This document shows, piece by piece, positions 24,711-31,174 of a stretch of 31,174 nt of DNA. A program made the translations under genes and the position numbers. Position 1 is the stretch's first letter; each line of letters starts with the position of its first letter. Below the pieces are notes generated by a model. The model was not told where the DNA came from, searched no databases, and saw only the letters and a list, made by a program, of their open reading frames with translations. Source of the DNA: an uncultured Prevotella sp. (GTDB lineage Bacteria; Bacteroidota; Bacteroidia; Bacteroidales; Bacteroidaceae); contig CAAGLS010000151.1 of assembly GCA_900770845.1 (NCBI GenBank), forward strand, positions 1 to 31,174, given 5' to 3'.

Positions 24711-25646
24711 ATGAGAAAAGTAATAGGCATTGGCGAGACAGTTCTCGACATCATATTCAAAAACGGACAGCCCATCTGCGCCGTTCCAGGCGGCTCGGCG
24801 TTCAATGCAGTCATATCCTTAGGCCGTTGCGGCATCGACGCCCATTTCATCGGCGAGGCCGGCCACGACCGTGTGGGCGGAAAGATCATAGACTTCCTGC
24901 GCTCCAACGGTGTCAACGCCGACAATGTGAGCGTGTTTCCCGACAGCAAGTCGCCCATCTCGTTGGCATTCCTCGACCAGGAGAACAATGCCGACTACAT
25001 CTTTTATAAGGACCATCCCCACGACCAGCTGGAGTTCAACTATCCGGAAATCAATCCCGACGACGTGGTGATCTTCGGCTCCTTCTTCTCCGTCAATCCC
25101 GTGGTGCGTCCGCAGGTGGCCGGTTTCTTGGAGTATGCCCGCGAGCACGGAGCCATTCTCTACTACGACGTCAACTTCCGCTCGTCCCACCGCGACGAGA
25201 TCATGAAGATTACCCCCAACCTGCTCGACAACTTGGGCTACAGCGACTTTGTGCGCGGAAGCAAGGAAGACTTCGATGTGCTGTATCGGAAGGACTCTGC
25301 CGACAAGGTGTACAATGCCGAGGTGAGCTTCTACTGCCGCAAGTTCATCTACACGCAGGGCGACGGTCCCGTGGAAGTGCGCTCCGACAATGGCTTTGCC
25401 AAGAGCTATCCCGTGGAACAGACCCACACGGAGAGCACCATCGGCGCGGGCGACAACTTCAACGCGGGCTTCGTGTATGGGCTGCTGAAGAACAACATCA
25501 CCCGAAGCGACATCGAGCGTGGGCTCACAGAGAGCCAGTGGGACCAGCTCGTGGCCTCAGCGCAGCTCTTCTCCCTGGAATGCTGCAAGGCCATAGGCAA
25601 CTATGTTTCGCCGGAGTTTGGCGACAAAATGAAAATTCAACAATGA
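24711..25646 (+). CDS. PfkB-family carbohydrate kinase
   Basis: Ribokinase-fold sugar kinase of 311 aa, probably a fructokinase-like enzyme; the sugar cannot be fixed from sequence. Seen: GIGETVLDIIFKNGQP, VPGGSAFNAVISLGRCG (substrate-side GG motif), YYDVNFR and, near the C-terminus, the ATP and catalytic motif TIGAGDNFNAGFVYGL with the catalytic Asp of GAGD. Start ATG 24711 gives the family N-terminus. Its stop overlaps the flavodiiron start by ATGA. Confidence 0.93.
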   Translation: MRKVIGIGETVLDIIFKNGQPICAVPGGSAFNAVISLGRCGIDAHFIGEAGHDRVGGKIIDFLRSNGVNADNVSVFPDSKSPISLAFLDQENNADYIFYKDHPHDQLEFNYPEINPDDVVIFGSFFSVNPVVRPQVAGFLEYAREHGAILYYDVNFRSSHRDEIMKITPNLLDNLGYSDFVRGSKEDFDVLYRKDSADKVYNAEVSFYCRKFIYTQGDGPVEVRSDNGFAKSYPVEQTHTESTIGAGDNFNAGFVYGLLKNNITRSDIERGLTESQWDQLVASAQLFSLECCKAIGNYVSPEFGDKMKIQQ

Positions 25647-26839
25647 CCGATATGATTGAGATTACAAACAAAGTTTATTACGTTGGTGTCAACGACCGCG
25701 TCAAGGCCCTCTTTGAGGGCTTGTGGCCATTGCCTTATGGAGTGAGCTACAACTCCTATCTGATTGACGACGACAAGGTGTGCCTCATCGACACCGTTGA
25801 GGTGGGCTTCTTCATGCAGTTCTTGGAGCGGCTGCGAGAGGTGCTGGGCGACAGACCCATCGACTATGTCGTCATCAACCACATGGAACCCGACCATAGC
25901 GGCTCGCTGGCCCTGCTGCGCAAATATTACCCCAACGTGCAGGTGGTGGGCAACAAGAAGACTTTCGACATGCTCCACGGCTTCTACCATATCGATGACA
26001 ACAAGCTTGAGGTGAAGAACGGCTCCACACTCTCCTTGGGACGGCATGAGCTGCAGTTCTACCTCACGCCGATGGTGCACTGGCCCGAGACCATGATGAC
26101 CTACGACAGCACCGACGCCATCCTCTTCAGCGGCGACGCCTTCGGCTGCTTCGGAGCGCTCAACGGTGGCATCCTCGACAGTGAGGTGAACACCGACTGG
26201 TGCTGGCTGGAGATGACGCGCTACTACAGCAACATCGTTGGCAAGTATGGCGTGCCCGTGCAGAACGCGCTGAAGAAGTTGGGCGCGCTGAGGCTCGACT
26301 ATATCTGCTCTACCCACGGCCCGGTGTGGCACGACCACATAGCCTGCGTGGTGGATATGTATGACCGCATGTCGCGCTATGAGACCCAGCCGGGACTTGT
26401 CATCTGCTACGGCACCATGTATGGCAACACGGAGCGCATGGCCGAGCACATCGCCAGGGCCGCCTCGCAGGCTGGAGTGAAGGACATCGTGATGTACAAT
26501 GTGTCTACTCAGCACCATTCGTTCATCCTGCGCGACATCTTCCGCTTCCGCGGACTCATCGTCGGCGCGCCTACCTACAACTCCGGCCTCTACCACGAGA
26601 TGGACGTGCTGCTGCAGGAGGTGGCCAACCGCGACATCAAGAACCACCTCTTGGGATGGTTCGGCTCCTACAGCTGGGCTGGAAAGGCCGTGAAGAAGAT
26701 TGGCGAGTGGAACGAGCGCGCCATCCACTTTGAGCCTGTAGGCGAGCCCGTGGAGATGAAGCAGGGTCTCAACAGCGATGTCATTGCCCGCTGCGAGGCA
26801 CTGGGCAAGGTTATGGCAAGCAAGCTGCTGCAGGCATGA
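25643..26839 (+). CDS. Flavodiiron protein (A-type flavoprotein, FprA-like)
   Basis: Reduces O2 to water (or NO to N2O) with electrons from rubredoxin, a defence of anaerobes. 398 aa. N-terminal metallo-beta-lactamase domain with a complete di-iron site: His80, Glu82, Asp84 and His85 in HMEPDH, His146 in VHWPE, Asp165 in SGDAFG and His225 in STHGP. C-terminal flavodoxin domain with the FMN loop YGTMYGNTER (about 257-266). All ligands are present, so it should be active. No rubredoxin fusion and none next door, so electrons must come from elsewhere. It is coupled by ATGA to both neighbours. Confidence 0.96.
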   Translation: MTDMIEITNKVYYVGVNDRVKALFEGLWPLPYGVSYNSYLIDDDKVCLIDTVEVGFFMQFLERLREVLGDRPIDYVVINHMEPDHSGSLALLRKYYPNVQVVGNKKTFDMLHGFYHIDDNKLEVKNGSTLSLGRHELQFYLTPMVHWPETMMTYDSTDAILFSGDAFGCFGALNGGILDSEVNTDWCWLEMTRYYSNIVGKYGVPVQNALKKLGALRLDYICSTHGPVWHDHIACVVDMYDRMSRYETQPGLVICYGTMYGNTERMAEHIARAASQAGVKDIVMYNVSTQHHSFILRDIFRFRGLIVGAPTYNSGLYHEMDVLLQEVANRDIKNHLLGWFGSYSWAGKAVKKIGEWNERAIHFEPVGEPVEMKQGLNSDVIARCEALGKVMASKLLQA

Positions 26840-27378
26840 AGATAGGTGTCTTCTGTTCGGCCAACAACAATATCGCCGCAGAGTATTTCGCCGCTGCGCG
26901 CCAGTTGGGCCTGTGGATAGTGGAGAAGAAGCACACGCTCATCTTTGGTGGCACCAACAGCGGGTTGATGGAGTGCATCGGCCAGACGGTGCACCAAGGC
27001 GGGCGATTGGCCATAGGGGTGATACCCGACATTGTGGAACGCGGGTCGAGGCGAAGCGACAGCGTGGACGTGGACATTCCCTGCGGCTCGCTCTCGCAGC
27101 GCAAGGACCTGATGATGGCGCAGAGCGACGTGATGGTGGCGCTGCCGGGCGGCATCGGCACGCTCGACGAGGTGTTCACCGTGGCCTCGTCAAACACCAT
27201 TGGCTACCACAGCAAGCGGGTCATCATCTACAATGTCAATGGATTCTGGAATCCCCTCATCGACTTGCTCGACTATTTGCAGCGCAACAGGATGATTCGA
27301 GGCGACTATCACAAGCAGCTGCCCGTAGCCAACACCTTCGGCGAGCTGACGAGACTCATCGAGGAAGCTGCTGGATAA
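26836..27378 (+). CDS. LOG-family protein (TIGR00730 Rossmann fold)
   Basis: 180-aa protein of the lysine-decarboxylase-like LOG family; characterised members are cytokinin-type nucleotide 5'-monophosphate phosphoribohydrolases that free adenine-type bases. Seen: GVFCSANN, LIFGGTNSGLM, the S-x-R-K of SLSQRKDLM (Arg89, Lys90) and PGGIGTLDE (104-112), the active-site motif. Its start overlaps the flavodiiron stop by ATGA. The link to oxygen defence is not understood. Confidence 0.92.
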   Translation: MKIGVFCSANNNIAAEYFAAARQLGLWIVEKKHTLIFGGTNSGLMECIGQTVHQGGRLAIGVIPDIVERGSRRSDSVDVDIPCGSLSQRKDLMMAQSDVMVALPGGIGTLDEVFTVASSNTIGYHSKRVIIYNVNGFWNPLIDLLDYLQRNRMIRGDYHKQLPVANTFGELTRLIEEAAG

Positions 27379-27408
27379 GGCTTGTCGCTAATGCGCCAGC
27401 CATCATTG

Positions 27409-27448
27409 TGTCCCCGCCGCAGAAGCTACAAGCCCTGCGGCGGGGACA
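27409..27448 (+). terminator. Terminator after the LOG gene
   Basis: TGTCCCCGCCGCAG (27409-27422) pairs perfectly over 14 bp with 27435-27448 around a 12-nt loop and is followed by TTCTTTTG. It lies 30 nt after the LOG stop and would end the kinase-flavodiiron-LOG transcript. Confidence 0.85.
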
Positions 27449-27537
27449 TTCTTTTGTCTCCACCAATTCATTGGCCTCTATGGAAGTCTGGTTCCAATTT
27501 TTTCCCTGTCCACACACCATAGTTCAGAATATTTTAT

Positions 27538-27546
27538 TAACTTTGC
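27538..27546 (+). promoter_or_regulatory. -7 promoter element of the DUF2851-thioesterase-dprA operon
   Basis: TAACTTTGC at 27538-27546, a perfect -7 box, 31 nt before the ATG at 27578. The -33 region has no clear TTG. Confidence 0.6.
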
Positions 27547-27577
27547 TTTCTACAATCCCAACAACCTGTTCCGCACT

Positions 27578-28885
27578 ATGGAAGAACTCATACACTATTG
27601 CTGGCAACATAAACTGTTTCCGCTCGCACCCCTTTGCACGACCGACGGCCGAAGTGTGGAGGTGATAGACCCTGGACTGCACAATTCCCACGCAGGCCCC
27701 GACTTCTTCAATGCGAAGCTGAAAATCGACGGCATGCTGTGGGTGGGGAATGTGGAAATCCACGACAAGGCCAGCGACTGGTATCTGCACGGCCACGACA
27801 AGGATCCCAACTACGACAGCGTGATTCTCCATGTGGTGGGCAAGGTCGACACAGAGGCCCGCACCATGAATGGAGTGGTCTTGCCTCAGCTCTGTTTGCG
27901 CGTGCCCGAGCAGGTGAGCCGCAACTATGAGGAGCTGCTGCGCACAGAGAGCTACCCGCCGTGCTACAGAATCATTCCCCAGCTCTCCAAGCTGATGGTC
28001 CATTCCTGGATGTCGGCCATGGAGACGGAGCGTCTGGAGCGCAAGACCGACGACATCGTGAGGCGGGTGGACCAGTGCGGAGGGTCGTGGGAGGGAGCCT
28101 ACTTCGTCACGCTGGCCCGCAACTTCGGCTTTGGCACCAACAGCGAAGCCTTTGAGCAGTGGGCACTCAATCTTCCGCTTGACAAGGTGGGTCATCATCG
28201 CGACGACATCTTCCAGATAGAGGCCATCTTCATGGGACAAGCCGGGCTGCTCTCGGAGGAGAGCCTGCCCGAACGCTACCGCCAGTCGGCTCACGGGGAA
28301 GGATATTTCGACAGGCTGCGCGACGAATACCAATATATGGCCCATAAGTTCCAGCTCCATCCTATGGACTGGAAGCTGTGGCGATTCTTGAGGCTGAGGC
28401 CGCAAAACTTCCCCTATATTCGCATAGCCCAGTTGGCCACGCTCTACTACCGCCGCCAGACAGGGCTGGGAGAACTTGTGGAGCAGGAGGCGGTGAAGGA
28501 TGCCGTCGGATTGCTGCAGACCGAAGTAACGCCCTATTGGCGCACCCACTACATGTTTGGCGCGCCGGGGCCGAAGAGCGGCAAGCGCCTCTCTGCCTCC
28601 TCTGCCAACCTGCTACTCGTCAACACGGTGGTGCCGATGCTCTTCGCCTACGGCCGCCACAAGGACGACGACCGCCTTTGCCAGCGTGCCTTCGACTTCC
28701 TTGAGACGCTGAAGGCTGAGGACAACAGCATCGTGAGGATGTGGCAGGGCTGCGGACTCACGGTAGACAACGCGGGCGACAGCCAGGCCTTGATTCAGCT
28801 TAAAAGGGAATACTGCGACAAGCGCGAGTGCATACGCTGCCGCATCGGTTACGAATATCTCAAAGGTAAATCTTTCTCGATATGA
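27578..28885 (+). CDS. DUF2851 family protein (predicted PD-(D/E)XK-like)
   Basis: 435-aa Bacteroidetes protein of unknown function. Seen: VIDPGLHNSHAGPDFFNAKLKIDGMLWVGNVEIH, in which D-F-F-N-A, then about 13 residues, then G-N-V-E-I-H resembles the D...ExK-type core of restriction-like nucleases (inference). The C-terminal part ends in CDKRECIRCRIGYEYLK, with two Cys that could bind metal. It is coupled by ATGA to the thioesterase and lies upstream of dprA, so a role in DNA handling is possible but not shown. Confidence 0.9.
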   Translation: MEELIHYCWQHKLFPLAPLCTTDGRSVEVIDPGLHNSHAGPDFFNAKLKIDGMLWVGNVEIHDKASDWYLHGHDKDPNYDSVILHVVGKVDTEARTMNGVVLPQLCLRVPEQVSRNYEELLRTESYPPCYRIIPQLSKLMVHSWMSAMETERLERKTDDIVRRVDQCGGSWEGAYFVTLARNFGFGTNSEAFEQWALNLPLDKVGHHRDDIFQIEAIFMGQAGLLSEESLPERYRQSAHGEGYFDRLRDEYQYMAHKFQLHPMDWKLWRFLRLRPQNFPYIRIAQLATLYYRRQTGLGELVEQEAVKDAVGLLQTEVTPYWRTHYMFGAPGPKSGKRLSASSANLLLVNTVVPMLFAYGRHKDDDRLCQRAFDFLETLKAEDNSIVRMWQGCGLTVDNAGDSQALIQLKREYCDKRECIRCRIGYEYLKGKSFSI

Positions 28886-29298
28886 TGAAAACAGACTATA
28901 TCTTCACCACCAAGATGGAGGTGAGAGACTATGAGTGCGACATCCAGGGCATTGTGAACAACGCCCGCTATCTGCACTATTGCGAGCACACGCGCCATCG
29001 CTTCATGCGCCAAGAGGGGCTGAGCTTCGCCGAGATGCACGCTCGGGGCATCGACTCGGTCGTGGCCCGGATGTACCTGGAATACAAGGTGCCACTGCGC
29101 TGCGACGATGTCATCGTCTCGCGCATGGGGCTGGTCAAGCAAGGACTGCGCTACATCTTCGTACACGACCTCTACCGAGAGAGCGACAACAGGCTCTGCT
29201 TCCACTGTGAGGCCACGTTGGTATGCCTCGTCGACGGGCGGCTCGCTCGCTGCGACGAATATGACCACGCCTTTGGCAAATACCTCACCAACCCATGA
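28882..29298 (+). CDS. Acyl-CoA thioesterase, 4HBT hot-dog fold
   Basis: 138-aa hot-dog thioesterase of the YbgC/FadM group, hydrolysing acyl-CoA or acyl-ACP. The motif VRDYECDIQGIVNNARYLHYCEHTR (from residue 14) is the signature; Asp20 is the catalytic residue in the group. Substrate unknown. Two Met codons at 28882 and 28885 are both possible starts; the first overlaps the DUF2851 stop. Its stop overlaps the dprA ATG. Confidence 0.93.
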   Translation: MMKTDYIFTTKMEVRDYECDIQGIVNNARYLHYCEHTRHRFMRQEGLSFAEMHARGIDSVVARMYLEYKVPLRCDDVIVSRMGLVKQGLRYIFVHDLYRESDNRLCFHCEATLVCLVDGRLARCDEYDHAFGKYLTNP

Positions 29299-30431
29299 CC
29301 CACGACACGAAGGAGACCATCTCCATGATGGCGCTCACACGAGTGGGCTACTTCAACCTTGCAGGCACCCGCGAGCTGTACGACCGTGCAGGCTCCGCCG
29401 CCACCTTGATGGATCATCGCAAGGACGTGCGCGAGGTTGTGCCGGATGCCTCAGGCAAGCTTGTTGAGCGTCTGCGCGATTGCGACGACCACATACGGCG
29501 TGCCGAGGAAGAGTGGGAGTGGACACAGCGGCATGGCGTGACCGTGCTGTGCTTGGGCGACGACGGCTACCCCTATCGGCTGGCGCAGTGCCAGGATGCC
29601 CCTCTCGTGCTATATTATAAAGGTACGGCCAATCTCAACCAGATGCGTGTCGTCAGCATCGTGGGCACACGCCGCTGCACAGTCTATGGCCAGGACTTGG
29701 TGCGCCGCTTCATGGCCGATTTCCGTAACCATTGTGGCAGCAAGCTCCTTGTGGTGAGCGGGCTGGCATACGGGGTAGACATCACAGCCCACCGCAGTGC
29801 GCTGGAGCAGGGTTTTGAGACTGTCGGTGTGCTGGCTCACGGACTCGACGACCTCTATCCGCCCCGCCACCGCGACACGGCCAGGCAGATGGTGGGGCAG
29901 GGCGGACTGCTGACCGAGTATATGACCCGCACCAATGCCGACAAGGTGAACTTTGTGCGCCGCAACCGCATCGTGGCGGGAATGTGTGATGCCACAATCC
30001 TCGTGGAGAGCGCGTCGCATGGCGGTGGGCTCATCACCTGTGGTATTGCGCAGAGCTACGACCGCGAGGTGTTTGCCTTCCCTGGCAGTGTGGGATCGCA
30101 ATACAGTGAGGGTTGCAACAACCTTATCCGCAAGAATGGAGCCACGCTCATCACCTCGGCAATGGATTTCGCAGAGTCAATGGGGTGGCAGGACAATAGT
30201 CTGTTGGAGCGAGCGCAGCGCCAAGGCATCGAGCGCTCTCTGTTTCCCGACCTCACGCCCGACCAGCAGCGCATCGTCGACGTGTTGCGAAAGACCAACG
30301 ACTTGCAGTTGAACATACTCTCCAACATGACGGGCTTGCCAGTCGGCAAGGTGTCCTCTGAGATGTTTGAGCTTGAGCTGAAAGGTGTGGCTCGCTCTTT
30401 GGCGGGTGCAGTCTGCCATTTGATTGGATAG
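29295..30431 (+). CDS. dprA: DNA-processing protein DprA
   Basis: Binds incoming single-stranded DNA in natural transformation and loads RecA. 378 aa. An N-terminal SAM-like helical part, then the Rossmann-type core with VSIVGTRRCTVYGQ, LVVSGLAYGVDITAHRSAL, GVLAHGLDDLYPPRHR, NFVRRNRIVAGMCDATILVESASHGGGLIT and FAFPGSVGSQYSEGCNNLI, all classic. The last about 60 residues form the winged-helix domain. The gene is complete. No other competence gene is in the window, so transformability is not implied by this alone. Confidence 0.97.
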   Translation: MTHDTKETISMMALTRVGYFNLAGTRELYDRAGSAATLMDHRKDVREVVPDASGKLVERLRDCDDHIRRAEEEWEWTQRHGVTVLCLGDDGYPYRLAQCQDAPLVLYYKGTANLNQMRVVSIVGTRRCTVYGQDLVRRFMADFRNHCGSKLLVVSGLAYGVDITAHRSALEQGFETVGVLAHGLDDLYPPRHRDTARQMVGQGGLLTEYMTRTNADKVNFVRRNRIVAGMCDATILVESASHGGGLITCGIAQSYDREVFAFPGSVGSQYSEGCNNLIRKNGATLITSAMDFAESMGWQDNSLLERAQRQGIERSLFPDLTPDQQRIVDVLRKTNDLQLNILSNMTGLPVGKVSSEMFELELKGVARSLAGAVCHLIG

Positions 30432-30455
30432 TCCTTGCTTTCTGCGGAGAGAGTG

Positions 30456-30503
30456 GAAAGGTCAAGGACAATGGCAATCGAATGCTGTTGTCCTTGACCT
30501 TTC
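30456..30503. terminator. Two-way terminator between dprA and the Rpn-type gene
   Basis: GAAAGGTCAAGGACAA (30456-30471) pairs perfectly over 16 bp with 30488-30503 and is followed by TTGTTG. It lies between convergent stops at 30431 and 30561. Confidence 0.8.
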
Positions 30504-30560
30504 TTGTTGAAGTCTGTAATCCTTTCTGTTTTAAGCTGTGGCAAAGGGCTGTGGAACCGC

Positions 30561-31174
30561 CTACAGCCGCCTTGTCTCGTCGGGGCTCAGTCCTGTGGCC
30601 CTTGCGATGTCCTCGTCGGACAGCCCCAATTGCCTCAGGTTGCGTGCGATGGCCATGGCATTCTCCTTGGCACCTTGTTTCTTTCCTTCTTCAATTCCTT
30701 GCCGTTTTCCTTCCTTGAGTCCTTGCTGTTTCCCCTCTTCAATACCTTGCTTTTTTCCCTCCTTGAGTCCTTGCTTCTTCCCCTCTTCAATTCCTTGCTG
30801 TTTTCCTTCTTCAATACCTTGCCTTTTTCCCTCCTCCATACCTTTCTTCATCGCGTCGTTGACCAAGACGCGCTCGGATGCCACGGCGTCCCAGAACTTC
30901 TCGTAGTTGTGCAGTTGTGACTCGTTGTATGAGGATGTCTCCAGGAGTCGCACGGCTTCCCTGAGGTAGGGGTTCTCAAGGAACTCCCTTGGCACACTGT
31001 CGGTCGCGGCGTTCATCTCTGTGAGGAAGCGTAGCCACAGCACAGCCATCCTGCGCTCGGTGATGGACTGCGGCTTGAACTTGGGCAGCTCCACGAACAC
31101 GAAGTGCAGCCCCTCGATCACCTTGTCGGTGTGCTCGATGTTCACGATGTCGTAGTGGTGGTAGAACTCGTTGA
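30561..31174 (-). CDS. Rpn/PD-(D/E)XK nuclease-family transposase, C-terminal part
   Basis: Reading frame open to the window edge, so the 5' end is missing. The visible part has EFYHHYDIVNIEHTDKVIEGLHFVFVELPKF, typical of the Rpn recombination-promoting nuclease group, where these residues follow the missing N-terminal nuclease core. After a helical segment come seven eight-residue G-K-x-Q-G-x-x-E units and a C-terminal helix-turn-helix-like tail (LGLSDEDIARATGLS). Members promote RecA-independent DNA exchange in E. coli and occur as many copies in Bacteroidetes. GTG at 31145 could be read as a start, but the conserved sequence runs on upstream of it. Confidence 0.88.
   Translation of the reverse strand, partial: NEFYHHYDIVNIEHTDKVIEGLHFVFVELPKFKPQSITERRMAVLWLRFLTEMNAATDSVPREFLENPYLREAVRLLETSSYNESQLHNYEKFWDAVASERVLVNDAMKKGMEEGKRQGIEEGKQQGIEEGKKQGLKEGKKQGIEEGKQQGLKEGKRQGIEEGKKQGAKENAMAIARNLRQLGLSDEDIARATGLSPDETRRL
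30663..30830 (-). repeat. 24-bp in-frame coding repeat in the Rpn-type gene
   Basis: Seven 24-bp units code for G-K-[RQK]-Q-G-[ILA]-[EK]-E. Neighbouring units differ by a few bases only. Gain or loss of whole units would keep the frame, so length variation between strains is likely. The coded segment is a charged amphipathic helix or coiled coil. Confidence 0.85.

Overview
The window looks like a chromosomal segment of a GC-rich member of the Bacteroidales, most likely a Prevotellaceae relative (inference). The evidence is a set of Bacteroidetes families (S46 dipeptidyl-peptidase with a TNHHC motif, fused SpmA-SpmB, DUF4290, DUF2851, a YbeY without the third zinc His, MurA with Asp in place of the active-site Cys) and promoters of the Bacteroidetes type (TTTG or TTG, about 19-20 nt, TAnnTTTGC). 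No rRNA, tRNA, insertion sequence, prophage or CRISPR array is supported.

Layout. 1-358: gene-free leader with nested inverted repeats and a good promoter. 359-2197 (+): DEAD-box RNA helicase. 2300-8066 (-): four genes in one direction, SpmAB fusion, four-helix-bundle suffix protein, MOP-family flippase and S46 peptidase, each separated by an unusual 9-bp-period GTAGG-type repeat. 8067-8480: divergent gap with a 22-bp direct repeat and a GC hairpin. 8481-9956 (+): rmuC. 10135-16029 (-): a tight housekeeping run tsaB, DUF4290, murA, rimM, dxr, rseP (tRNA modification, cell wall, ribosome maturation, isoprenoids, envelope proteolysis). 16118-19479 (+): yicC, gmk, nadD, a HAD-family gene that lacks its catalytic Asp, and a GtrA-family membrane gene. 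19766-24212 (-): M16 peptidase, dus, ruvB, coaD, ybeY. 24711-27378 (+): PfkB-type kinase, flavodiiron protein and LOG-family protein joined by ATGA overlaps. 27578-30431 (+): DUF2851, thioesterase and dprA, also joined by ATGA overlaps. 30561-31174 (-): C-terminal part of an Rpn/PD-(D/E)XK transposase-type nuclease with a 24-bp coding repeat, running off the window end.

Most of the content is conserved housekeeping. Convergent gene pairs are separated by long, nearly perfect hairpins that probably serve as two-way terminators (2213-2254, 9997-10052, 19711-19753, 30456-30503).

The parts that stand out are: (a) the dispersed GTAGG/CCTAC repeat family in the spacers between minus-strand genes, always with the C/A-rich arm just before the downstream start codon, and an apparent in-frame echo inside SpmAB; (b) a HAD protein that has lost two catalytic Asp residues beside a GtrA flippase gene; (c) a cluster of TGYCRRCAA half-sites and palindromes upstream of gmk; (d) the 22-bp triple repeat upstream of rmuC; (e) a shared GC palindrome at two distant intergenic sites. 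I see no clearly new defence or mobile system; the repeat family is the best candidate for something undescribed.
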